This document shows, piece after piece, positions 26,023 to 34,438 of a stretch of 64,000 bases of DNA. The DNA lies in contig CAVSGS010000013.1 in NCBI GenBank assembly GCA_963727545.1, positions 1 to 64,000 on the forward strand. Direction: 5' to 3'. The position numbers and the translations under genes were made by a program. The DNA comes from Flexifilum sp963727545 (GTDB taxonomy: Bacteria > Chloroflexota > Anaerolineae > Aggregatilineales > Phototrophicaceae). How positions within the stretch are numbered: position 1 is the first letter of the stretch; each line of letters begins with the position of its first letter. Below the pieces are notes generated by a model. It saw only the letters and a list, made by a program, of their open reading frames with translations. It made no database searches and was not told where the DNA came from.

Positions 26023-27129
26023 ATGGACCACAAACAGCGCATCGTTATCAAAGTCGGCACGAGCGTCCTGACCGACGGGACGCGCCACCTGAGCCGCCAG
26101 CACATGCTCGGCATTGTCCAGCAGGCGGCGCGGCTGCATCAAGCCGGGCACGAGGTCGTGTTGGTGTCGTCGGGAGCGGTCGCCGCCGGGCGCGAGCGGC
26201 TCGACTTCCCCGACTTCGGGCGGAGCGTGCCGACTAAGCAAATGCTGGCTGCCGTCGGGCAGAGCCGCCTGATGCAAATCTACGGCGAGCTGTTCGACAT
26301 CTTCCAGATCATCGTCGGGCAAGTCTTGCTGACGCGCGAAGACCTCGGTAACCGGCAGCGCTTTCTGAATGCTCGTGATACGCTGACGACGCTGATCGAC
26401 CAGCGCATCATCCCGATCATCAACGAGAACGACACCATCGCCACCCACGAAATTCGCATTGGCGACAACGACAATCTCTCGGCGCTGGTCGCTACGCTGA
26501 TCGAGGCGGACTTGCTGATCCTGCTGACCGATCAGCCGGGGCTGTTCACCGCCGATCCGCGCACCGACAAGGACGCTCAGTTGATCGAGCGCGTCAGCCA
26601 CATCGACGCCGAGACGTGGGCGCTGGCGGGCGGCTCGGTGACGGGCTTGGGCACCGGCGGCATGGTGACCAAGATTCAGGCGGCGCAGTTGGCGAGCCGG
26701 GGCGGGGTGCCGACCCACGTCGCCAGCGGCAAAGACCCGGACGTGATGGCGCGGATCGTGCGGGGCGAGCGCGTCGGCACGCATTTCGAGGCGCAGACGT
26801 CGCAGTTGGAGAGTCGCAAGCGCTGGCTGCTGCTGGAAAAGACGCACGGCGCGGTCAAGGTCGATGCGGGTGCGGCGCGCAAGCTGCTGACCGGGGGCGC
26901 GAGCCTGCTGCCGGTCGGCATCACGCAGGTGATCGACGAGTTCAGCCGGGGCGAAACGCTCTCGGTGATCGCGCCGGACGGTAAGGAGATCGCGCACGGG
27001 CTGACCAGCTATGACAGCGATGCCGTGAGCCAACTCTGCGGCGTGAAGTCATCGCATATCAGCGAGATTCTGGGGTATAGTTACGGAGATGCGATCATCC
27101 ACCGTAATAACATGGTGTTGTTGAAGTAG
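26023..27129 (+). CDS. proB: Glutamate 5-kinase
   Basis: First enzyme of proline synthesis: phosphorylates glutamate with ATP. Amino-acid kinase core: IVIKVGTSVLTDG (phosphate loop, near residue 6), VSSGAVAAGRERL, INENDTIAT, GDNDNLSALVA, LLTDQPGLFTADPR. The C-terminal PUA domain (about 275-365) contains GASLLPVGIT and the ending EILGYSYGDAIIHRNNMVLL. The length of 368 aa is standard. I chose the ATG at 26023 (MDHKQRIVIK); the frame is open slightly upstream but not conserved. proA follows after a 114-bp repeat-bearing spacer. Confidence 0.95.
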   Translation: MDHKQRIVIKVGTSVLTDGTRHLSRQHMLGIVQQAARLHQAGHEVVLVSSGAVAAGRERLDFPDFGRSVPTKQMLAAVGQSRLMQIYGELFDIFQIIVGQVLLTREDLGNRQRFLNARDTLTTLIDQRIIPIINENDTIATHEIRIGDNDNLSALVATLIEADLLILLTDQPGLFTADPRTDKDAQLIERVSHIDAETWALAGGSVTGLGTGGMVTKIQAAQLASRGGVPTHVASGKDPDVMARIVRGERVGTHFEAQTSQLESRKRWLLLEKTHGAVKVDAGAARKLLTGGASLLPVGITQVIDEFSRGETLSVIAPDGKEIAHGLTSYDSDAVSQLCGVKSSHISEILGYSYGDAIIHRNNMVLLK

Positions 27130-27131
27130 CG

Positions 27132-27240
27132 GTAAGCACTCAGCCTTCAGCTTTCAGCTAGAACAAGAACGATTACTGACCAAGCGTCGGGCGTGAACGT
27201 GTTTTTGCTGATAGCTGACTGCTGATAGCTGAAAGGCTAA
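27132..27240. repeat. Inverted CAGCTTTCAGC-type repeat between proB and proA
   Basis: CAGCCTTCAGCTTTCAGCT at the left and GCTGATAGCTGAAAGGCT at the right are complementary arms around a GC-rich loop. Similar arms occur at 40519 and 55674. The right arm carries the AAAGG used as the ribosome site of proA. Confidence 0.7.
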
Positions 27241-27243
27241 CTT

Positions 27244-28506
27244 ATGGATTTGACCGAACTCGCCCGCAGCGCCAAGGACGCCGCATACATCCTTGCGCGA
27301 GCGACGACCGAGCAGAAAAACGCGGCACTGTTGGCGATTGCCGACGCGATCGAAGCCAACGTCGAGCCGATCCTTGCCGAGAACTGCGCCGATCTCGATG
27401 CCGGTAAGCAAGCTGGCTTGAGTGACGCGCTGCTCGACCGGATGAGCCTGCAAAAGCGGCTGCCGGGGATCGCTGCCGACGTGCGGACGGTCGCCGCGCT
27501 GCCCGATCCGGTCGGCAAGACCTTCGACGCGCGCACGCTCGACAATGGGCTGCAAATTTCCCGTCGCCGGACGCCGCTGGGTGTGCTCGGCGTGATCTAC
27601 GAGGCGCGCCCCAACGTCACGGTGGACGTGATCGCGTTGGCGATCAAATCCGGCAATGCAGTAGTGATGCGCGGCGGTAAGGAAATCCTGCGCAGCAATA
27701 TCGCGCTGGTCAAGCTGATCCGGCAGGCGCTCGCCGACGCCGGACTAAATGCCGTCATCCCCCCGGAGGCGATCCAGTATATCGAGAGTACCGACCGGCG
27801 CTACGTCGGCGAGATGCTGAAACTCCACGACTACATCGACATGATCATCCCGCGCGGCGGCGCAGCGCTGCATCAATACTGCCGCGAGAACAGCACCATC
27901 CCCGTGATCACCGGCGGGCTGGGGATTTGCCACGTCTTCGTCGACGAGACGGCGAAGCTGGACGACGCGCTGGCGATCACCTTCAACGCCAAGACGCAGC
28001 GTCCCTCGGTCTGTAACTCGCTGGATACGCTGCTGGTGCATCGGAGCGTCGCGGCGGAACTGCTGCCGCGCGTGGTCGATCACTTGGGAGCGGCGGGCGT
28101 GACCTTCCGTGCCGAGCCGCGCGCGCTGGAAATTGTCGGCGCGCGGGACGGTGTTCAAGCGGCGGGCGCGGAGGATTTCGATACCGAGTGGTTAGCGCTG
28201 ATCCTCGGCTTGAAGGTGGTCGATGGGCTGGATGAGGCGCTCGACCATATCCGACGGCACAGCACCCAGCACTCGGACGCGATCATCACCGAGGACGCAG
28301 CCCACGCCCAGCGCTTTATCGAGGAAGTCGATTCGGCGGGCGTGTTCGTCAACGCGAGCACCCGCTTCAACGATGGCGGACAGCTCGGCTTGGGCGCGGA
28401 GATCGCCGTCAGTACTCAGAAACTTCACGCGCGCGGACCTATGGCGTTGGAAGAACTCACGACGTATAAATGGGTCGTCGTTGGCAGCGGGCAAGTCCGC
28501 CCATAG
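27244..28506 (+). CDS. proA: Gamma-glutamyl phosphate reductase
   Basis: Second step of proline synthesis: reduces glutamyl-5-phosphate to the semialdehyde with NADPH. An aldehyde-dehydrogenase fold with the family words RRTPLGVLGVIYEARPNVT, SGNAVVMRGGKE, DMIIPRGGAALHQY, TQRPSVCNSLDTLLVH (catalytic Cys in VCNS) and FNDGGQLGLGAEIA. The length of 420 aa is normal. The Shine-Dalgarno AAAGG sits in the end of the repeat before it. A receiver gene starts 9 bp after its stop. Confidence 0.95.
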   Translation: MDLTELARSAKDAAYILARATTEQKNAALLAIADAIEANVEPILAENCADLDAGKQAGLSDALLDRMSLQKRLPGIAADVRTVAALPDPVGKTFDARTLDNGLQISRRRTPLGVLGVIYEARPNVTVDVIALAIKSGNAVVMRGGKEILRSNIALVKLIRQALADAGLNAVIPPEAIQYIESTDRRYVGEMLKLHDYIDMIIPRGGAALHQYCRENSTIPVITGGLGICHVFVDETAKLDDALAITFNAKTQRPSVCNSLDTLLVHRSVAAELLPRVVDHLGAAGVTFRAEPRALEIVGARDGVQAAGAEDFDTEWLALILGLKVVDGLDEALDHIRRHSTQHSDAIITEDAAHAQRFIEEVDSAGVFVNASTRFNDGGQLGLGAEIAVSTQKLHARGPMALEELTTYKWVVVGSGQVRP

Positions 28507-28514
28507 GCAGGGTA

Positions 28515-28880
28515 ATGGCAGAATTACTGATCATTGAAGACGATCCCCAACTCTTAAAAGTGCTGCGCGAGGCGGTCGAACTGAATGGCGATCATGTCAA
28601 GGTCGCGGTGAACGGCGAGCAGGGCTTGACGCTGCTCCAAGACGGCTACGAACCGGCGGCGATTCTCTGCGACATCGCGCTGCCGCACATGAACGGGTTA
28701 GAACTGCTGCGTCAAGTTCGCCTGAACGCCGCGTGGACGGATGTTCGCTTCATCGCCATGAGCGGCACCGACGATCTCCGGCGCGAGGCGCTTGCCAGCG
28801 GCGCAAATTACTATTTGGTCAAGCCGTTTAAGTTTAGAGACTTATTCGACGTGCTTTCGTGGAGCGACCCCACAGAATAA
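28515..28880 (+). CDS. Single-domain response regulator (121 aa)
   Basis: A lone receiver domain. The acidic pocket is Asp9-Asp10 (IIEDDPQL), the phosphorylated residue is Asp53 in ILCDIALPHMNG, Ser in FIAMSGTDD fills the Thr position, and the lysine lies in YYLVKPF. There is no output domain. It starts 9 bp after proA and ends 9 bp before the lipid-kinase gene. It may receive phosphate from the sensor kinase at 18060 or the one at 30511; the partner is unknown. Confidence 0.9.
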   Translation: MAELLIIEDDPQLLKVLREAVELNGDHVKVAVNGEQGLTLLQDGYEPAAILCDIALPHMNGLELLRQVRLNAAWTDVRFIAMSGTDDLRREALASGANYYLVKPFKFRDLFDVLSWSDPTE

Positions 28881-28888
28881 TAATTTTT

Positions 28889-29800
28889 ATGATGAAAACA
28901 TTGATCGTTTTGAATCCGCACGCCGGCAATGAGCGGGCGGGACGCCTCTGGCGCGAAGTCGAGCCGCTGCTGTGGCAGGAATTGGGCGAGTTGATCGTTG
29001 CGGTGACTGATCGACCGGAGGAGGTCGCGCAGCACCTCGACAAAGCGGTCGCGGTTGGCGTCACGCGGGTCGTCTCGATCGGCGGCGACGGCACCAATCA
29101 CGCGCTGATCAATGCGCTCGCCGAACTCAATGCGCGCCACCCGGATGCGGTGCCGATGATCTACGGCAACCTGCCGATCGGCACCGGGCAGGATTGGGCG
29201 CGCGGTCAAGGCGTTCCCTTCAACGACCTGAAAGCCGCAGCCCGCTGGATTGCTGCCGCTGAACCCCTTCCCACCGACATTGGCAAACTCACCCACGAAC
29301 ACGGACACGAATACTTCCTGAATATCGCCAGCGCCGGGATCGGCGGAACGGTCGCCGAGCGGGTGAATCGCGCCGACAATCATCACACGTGGGCGTTCAT
29401 GACCGAGACCATCCGCACGATTATTGCCGACCAGCCGCGCACGATGCAGATCACGCTGGATGGTGCTGAATGGTACGAGGGGCGGGCTTACGTCGTCGCC
29501 ATCGCCAACGGGACGACCTTCGGTCACGGCATGAGAATCGCGCCCAACGCGGAGCAGCACGACGGGCTATTCGACGTGGTGGTGGTCGAGGGGGTGTCGA
29601 AGCTGACGATTCTCTCGGCGTTCCAGCGGGTCTATCAGGGAACCCATCTCACCCATCCGGCGGTGCGATCAGCACGCGCTGCGGAGGTGCAGATTCGCAG
29701 TCCACAGGGTGCGCTGAGTCTGGAATTGGATGGTGAGCCGGTGCGGGCGACGGACTTAACCTTCAGCGTGCAGCCCGGATTGTTGAAGATTCTCTCCTAA
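28889..29800 (+). CDS. Diacylglycerol/sphingosine-kinase-type lipid kinase (303 aa)
   Basis: DAGK catalytic domain: LIVLNPHAGNERAGRLW at the start, the nucleotide loop VSIGGDGTNHALINAL (about 63-78), then LPIGTGQDWARG, ASAGIGGTVAERVN, IANGTTFGHGMRIAPNAEQHDG and a C-terminal LELDGEPV. It is related to YegS/BmrU-like lipid kinases, which phosphorylate diacylglycerol or a similar membrane lipid. ATG at 28889 or 28892. The last four bases overlap the convergent receiver gene at 29797. Confidence 0.9.
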   Translation: MMKTLIVLNPHAGNERAGRLWREVEPLLWQELGELIVAVTDRPEEVAQHLDKAVAVGVTRVVSIGGDGTNHALINALAELNARHPDAVPMIYGNLPIGTGQDWARGQGVPFNDLKAAARWIAAAEPLPTDIGKLTHEHGHEYFLNIASAGIGGTVAERVNRADNHHTWAFMTETIRTIIADQPRTMQITLDGAEWYEGRAYVVAIANGTTFGHGMRIAPNAEQHDGLFDVVVVEGVSKLTILSAFQRVYQGTHLTHPAVRSARAAEVQIRSPQGALSLELDGEPVRATDLTFSVQPGLLKILS

Positions 29801-30441
29801 TTTGGCGAATTGCTGCCGGGGGGTTGGGCGGCGTTATCGTGACTCGTCGTCTTGCCGTTCAGCGGAGCATTGCTGTTCGGCTTGGCATCGACGCTTGGCT
29901 CGGTCGGCGTTTCAGTCGCCGGGGGCGGCGCGGATTGGGCGGGTGGCGGCTCCGCAGCCGGTTTCACTTCGACCTTGATTTCGGCGGGCGCGGCGGGCAA
30001 CTCAGCGTTTGCTTCAACCTTCGTTTCGACGGCGGCGGGCTTAGCTTCCGGCGTCGTGGTGGCGTTGGCTTTATCGGCTGACTTGCTCTCATAGTCCTTG
30101 ACCAGCTCGACCAGTTCAGCGACCGGCAGCGGTTTCGACAAGTAAGAATTGCAACCGGCTTCGATGCAGCGCTCGCGGTCGCCGACCATCGCGTAGGCGG
30201 TCACGGCGACGATGGGCGTCTTGAAGCCACGAGCGCGAAGCTGTTTGACCACGTCCAGCCCGGTGATTCGCCCCTCAAGCTGCAAGTCCATCAGCACCAA
30301 ATCGGGGTCGTCTTGAGCAAAGTGGTCGAGCGCGACTTCGCCGTTGGTATAGTTAATCACTTGATGACCACCCATGCGGGCAATGCGCTGCAGCAGGGAG
30401 ATGTTCGCCGGATTGTCTTCAACGTACATGATCTTCATCAT
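29797..30441 (-). CDS. Response regulator with long Pro/Ala-rich tail (214 aa)
   Basis: Receiver domain in residues 1-122: acidic residues VEDNPAN, phosphorylated Asp52 in LVLMDLQLEG, Thr in VAVTAYAM, Lys in YLSKPLP. Instead of an output domain the protein ends with about 90 residues of Pro, Ala, Glu, Lys and Thr (words EAKPAAVETKVEA, AEPPPAQSAPPPATE), a flexible low-complexity tail. It lies 69 bp downstream of the hybrid-type kinase at 30511, its likely partner. The kind of receiver (DivK/CheY-like) suggests protein-protein signalling. Confidence 0.88.
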   Translation of the reverse strand: MMKIMYVEDNPANISLLQRIARMGGHQVINYTNGEVALDHFAQDDPDLVLMDLQLEGRITGLDVVKQLRARGFKTPIVAVTAYAMVGDRERCIEAGCNSYLSKPLPVAELVELVKDYESKSADKANATTTPEAKPAAVETKVEANAELPAAPAEIKVEVKPAAEPPPAQSAPPPATETPTEPSVDAKPNSNAPLNGKTTSHDNAAQPPGSNSPN

Positions 30442-30510
30442 AGACTGTTCGGGGCGTTACACCCTTCCCCTTTCCTGATTAAATCTAGTCTGAAACAAAC
30501 TCTACTAATA

Positions 30511-31948
30511 TTAACTCTCGGTAGCCAACACGGGTTCGGGCTGGGCGACCGGGGCATGATAGTTTTGCAGAGTCAGATAGAATGTACTGCCTTTGCCCAA
30601 TTCGCTCTCTGCCCAAATGTAACCACCCATCAGAGTCATCAACTGGCGCGAGATGGCGAGACCCAACCCGGCGCCGGAACGCGGGTCGCGTCCGCCGGTG
30701 TCCGCCTGCTTGAATTCTTCGAAGATCAGGCTGAGGTTGTGCGGCGCGATGCCGATGCCGGTATCGCTCATGCTGATTTGGACTCCGTCCTCGATTTCTT
30801 CCACCGTGAGGGTGATGCTGCCTTGTTCGGTGAACTTCGCGGCGTTACTGTAGAGGTTGAGCAGCACCTGACGCACACGGGCTTCGTCCGCCCAGACCTC
30901 AGGCAGCAGGTCGGGGATCTGGGATTCTCAGGTGAACGGGTTTGTTGCCGACCAATCCATGCGCGGTCGAGACGACGTTGGTGAACACCCGATGCAGATC
31001 GACCCGTTCCATCCGCACGTCGAGCTTACCGGCGTCCACTTTGGCGAGGTCGAGAATGTCGTTGATCAGCGTGAGCAGTTGGCGACCACTCGTGTAGATC
31101 TGCTGTAAGTCGGCTTCGTAGGTGACGGGCAGGGGGACGTCTTCGTACATCGCCGGGAACTTGAGCATGGTTTCGCTGAAGCCGATGATCGCATTCAGCG
31201 GCGTGCGCAGTTCATGGCTCATGTTGGCGAGAAACTGCCCGCGAAAATGCTTGGCTTCTTCGGCGGCGGCGCGGGCGGTGGCGAGTTCTTCGTTCGTTTC
31301 TTGGAGGCTGGTGCCCAAGGCGGTACTGCGGGCGAGGCTCTTTTCCAGCGCTTGACGATTTTCAAACAATTCTCCGGCGACCCGGCGTTCGCGCTGGTAG
31401 TTCGACATCGCCCAATCGGCGATCTGGTAGAGGTCGCCGGCGACCTGCGCCGCGACAATCGCACCGATGATGGTCAGGAGGATCGCGGCGAACTGGAACG
31501 TGCCGAAGTTATCAACCGTATGTCCGCCAAACATGGGCGCAAAGATGATGAACGCGGCGGAAATGACGGCAACGGTCAACGTATTTACGGGAGGGAGGAG
31601 CAATCCGACGACAAAAATCATCACCGGGAAGGCGAAGGGTAAGATGTAGAGGAGTTGGTCTTGGGCGAAGATCAAACTGATCCCCAACGCGATCAGACCC
31701 GAAAAAACATAGACCCATGCAGCGAGAATATAGCCGTTGTAGCGCAAGATAAAGCGTGTTATCACCATGCCGACGATTACGACCAGCAGCGGGGCGAGGG
31801 CATGAACGACATCAACTCGCTGGAGCATGGCGATGTTTAAGAGCACCCAGCCCGCCAATACGGCGCCGATGAGGGTCACGCGCCACAGCAGCCGCAACCG
31901 TTCAAACTTTACTTCTGTTGCAAAGTCTTGGTTGGTTGGAAGTGTCAT
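30511..31948 (-). CDS. Sensor histidine kinase with one +1 frame break (about 478 aa)
   Basis: The N-terminal part holds about six transmembrane segments (residues 20-170), a coiled linker, and HisKA with MSHELRTPLNAI (His about 244). The frame ends early at about 30900, but a +1 step near 30929 (CAC CTG, then GAA TCC) gives ESQIPDLLPEVWADEARVRQ and the full HATPase domain: NLYSNAAKFT, DTGIGIAP, GAGLGLAISRQL. The corrected length is normal. It is upstream of and co-directional with the receiver gene at 29797. Either a real lesion, a base-calling insertion or a recoding site. Confidence 0.8.
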
Positions 31949-32271
31949 AGACTATTTTCCCGTAACAAATTTACTATATTTTCTTTGATAAGTTGACATG
32001 TGTGTGTTAAGAAACAAACCAAACAACGTAAAATTCATGAATACTTCATATTTTGGTGCGATGATAAATCTATAGATCGGCGCGGATGAACCAACTCGCG
32101 CGATCGCCCGGATTACGGCGAAGCTGCGACTACGTGACATGGTTAAGGAGTCAAGTTTGTGCAAAGAGCCTAAAATAGAGCAAGGAGTGCTTGTTCAATT
32201 GATATAATGGTAATCTATCGAAAGACGTTAAGAAAATTGCCAAAACAAAAATTGTTCTTTAAGGAGGAAAC
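31949..32271. other. Divergent AT-rich spacer between sensor kinase and E1 alpha
   Basis: 323 bp without a gene; a minus-strand open frame (31952-32164) has no ribosome site or family look. It contains the E1 alpha promoter at 32200-32208 and, near the start codon, the strong AAGGAGG. Confidence 0.5.
32200..32208 (+). promoter_or_regulatory. Extended -10 promoter of the 2-oxo acid dehydrogenase operon
   Basis: TGATATAAT is a TGn extension followed by consensus TATAAT, 64 bp before the E1 alpha ATG. No good -35 is present, as usual for extended -10 promoters. Confidence 0.55.
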
Positions 32272-33319
32272 ATGACCACAAACGCTGTCGCACGGGCTTC
32301 CGCCCGGTTAGGCGAACCGGCGCTGCTGGACATGTTCTGGATCATGCTGCTGAGTCGGCGGCTCGACGAGCGCGCGTGGGCGCTGCATCGGCAGGGGAAA
32401 ATTGCCTTTCACATGAGCGGCATGGGGCACGAAGCCGCGCAGGTTGGGGCGGCGTTCGCCATCAACCGGGGCGTCGATTACGTTCACCCCTATTACCGCG
32501 ATTTGGCGCTGTCGCTGGCAATCGGCATTACGCCGACCGACTTCATGATGAGTCTGTTCGCCAAAGCGGGCGAATACAGCAGCAGCGCGCGGCAGATGCC
32601 GAGCCACTTCGGTTACAAACCGCTCAACATCGTCAGCGGATCGTCGCCGGTGGCGACGCAAGTTCCGCAAGCGGCGGGGCTGGCGTTTGCGATCAAGTTT
32701 CGGCAGCAGACCGGCTTAGTCGATCCCAACGACGCAACTCAGCCCCGGTTGGCGCTGACGACACTGGGCGAAGGCTCGACCAGCCAAGGCGAATGGCACG
32801 AGGGCATGAACTGGGCGGGCGTCCATAAACTCCCCATGATTTGCATGGTGCAGAACAACATCTACGCGATTTCGGTGCCGGTCGCCTCACAGATGGCGGT
32901 CGAGAACGTCGCCGACCGCGCCGCTGGTTACGGCATCGAGGGCGTGGTCGTCGATGGCAACGACGTGCTGGCGGTTTACGACGTGATGGCAGCGGCGGTC
33001 GAACGCGCCTACAACGGTGACGGCGCGACGCTGGTCGAAGCCAAGACGTACCGGATCGTGCCGCACTCGTCGGACGACGATGACCGCAGCTACCGTTCGC
33101 GCGAGGAAGTCGAGTCGTGGAAGCAGAAGGGACCGATCCACAACTTCCGGAGCTATCTTGGAAGCTGAGGGCATCCTGACGACGGAGAAGTTGGACGAGT
33201 TCGAAGCGCGCGCTCGCGCCGAGATCGATCAGGCGCAAGCCGCCGCTGAAGCCGCGCCTGATCCCGTGCCGGATGACGTGTTCGGCGACGTCTACGCGCC
33301 GCTGGAGGACGAATCATGA
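32272..33319 (+). CDS. 2-oxo acid dehydrogenase E1 component, alpha subunit, with one +1 frame break
   Basis: Thiamine-diphosphate-dependent decarboxylase subunit. Family words: GQ-like motif SGMGHEAAQVGAAFA, HPYYRDLALSLA, ARQMPSHFG, SGSSPVATQVPQAAG, TLGEGSTSQGEWHEGMNWAG (diphosphate-Mg loop), NNIYAISVP, and phosphorylation-loop-like HSSDDDDRSYRS. The first frame stops at 33168, but a +1 step at CTT (33157-33159) gives YLEAEGILTTEKLDEFEARA and the proper end DVFGDVYAPLEDES at 33319. The words fit the branched-chain (BfmBAA/BkdA1) type best; pyruvate is also possible. It overlaps the beta subunit by four bases (ATGA). Confidence 0.88.
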
Positions 33320-34302
33320 CCCAGATGACGCTGATCGACGCGCTGCGGCAGGGCATGGACGAAGAACTTGCCCGCGATCCGCGCGTCTTCATCACTGGCG
33401 AGGACGTCGGCATTCGCGGCGGCGTCTTCCGGGCGACGCAGGGACTCTACGAGAAATATGGCGGCGACCGGATCGTCAACTCGCCGCTGGCGGAGCTGTC
33501 GATCGTCGCGATCGGCATCGGCGCAGCGCTGGCGGATTTGCGCCCGATCTGCGAGATCCAGTTCGCCGACTTCATCCATCCGGCGTTTAACCAAATCGTC
33601 AACGAGGCGGCGAAGTTCTACTATCGCTCCGGCGGTCAGTGGCGCGTGCCGCTGGTGATCCGCTCGCCCTATGGCGGCGGGATTTCCGGCGGACTCTATC
33701 ACAGCCAGAGCGTCGAAGCCTTTTTCGCGCACTGCCCCGGCTTGAAGATCGTCATTCCCTCGACGCCCGCCGACGCAAAAGGGCTGCTCAAGAGCGCCGT
33801 CCGCGATCCGAATCCGGTGCTGTTCTTCGAGCCGAAGAAGGGCTACCGGGCGATCAAGGGTGACGTGCCCGACGGCGAGTTCACGACGCCGATTGGTCCG
33901 GCGCGCGTCGCCCGTGAAGGACGCGACCTGAGCGTGTTCGCCTATGGGATGATGGCGCATTACGCGACCATCGCCGCCGAGCAGGTCGCGCGCGAGGACG
34001 GTATCGACGCTGAAGTGATCGACCTGCGGACGCTGCTGCCGCTCGACAAAACGACGATCCTCGCATCAGTCAAGAAGACGGCGAAGGCGCTGATCGTCTA
34101 CGAGGACAACCGGACGATGGGCTATGGTGCCGAAGTCGCGGCGCTGCTGGCGGACGAGGCGTTTGAGTATCTGGATGGACCGGTCAAGCGGCTGGCGGGG
34201 CTGGACGTGCCTGCTGTCCCTTACAGCCATCCGATGCAGGAACGCTTCATGCCTAACCCGGAGACCATCGCCGCCGCGATCCGGGATTTAGCGGGCTACT
34301 AA
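33316..34302 (+). CDS. 2-oxo acid dehydrogenase E1 component, beta subunit (328 aa)
   Basis: Partner of the alpha subunit, with transketolase-like pyrimidine-binding and C-terminal domains: ITGEDVGIRGGVFRATQGL, VNSPLAELSIVAIGIG, EIQFADFIHPAFNQIVNEAA, GGGISGGLYHSQSVEAFFAH, VIPSTPADAKGLLKSA, VIDLRTLLPLD, and YEDNRTMGYGAEVAALL. LDGPVKRLAGLDVPAVPYSH resembles branched-chain enzymes. It is intact at 328 aa. The start overlaps the alpha stop by four bases, which would couple translation only if ribosomes reach the true alpha end in the +1 frame. Confidence 0.93.
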   Translation: MTQMTLIDALRQGMDEELARDPRVFITGEDVGIRGGVFRATQGLYEKYGGDRIVNSPLAELSIVAIGIGAALADLRPICEIQFADFIHPAFNQIVNEAAKFYYRSGGQWRVPLVIRSPYGGGISGGLYHSQSVEAFFAHCPGLKIVIPSTPADAKGLLKSAVRDPNPVLFFEPKKGYRAIKGDVPDGEFTTPIGPARVAREGRDLSVFAYGMMAHYATIAAEQVAREDGIDAEVIDLRTLLPLDKTTILASVKKTAKALIVYEDNRTMGYGAEVAALLADEAFEYLDGPVKRLAGLDVPAVPYSHPMQERFMPNPETIAAAIRDLAGY

Positions 34303-34324
34303 ACGAAAAGATGAAAATAAGATC

Positions 34325-34412
34325 TAACGCAAAGACGCTAAGGGGAAAGAAAGACGCAAAGAAAAGGATTGCCCTTTGCGTCTTGCCCTTAATCTTTGCG
34401 CCTTTGCGTTGT
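34325..34412. repeat. Inverted AACGCAAAGACGC repeat before E2
   Basis: AACGCAAAGACGCTAAGGGG plus GACGCAAAG on the left face CTTTGCGTC and CCTTTGCGTT on the right: nested complementary arms in the 136-bp gap between E1 beta and E2. A word-type intergenic repeat; may form an mRNA hairpin within the operon. Confidence 0.7.
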
Positions 34413-34438
34413 GCTTTTAGTTTTAAAGGTTTTGAACT

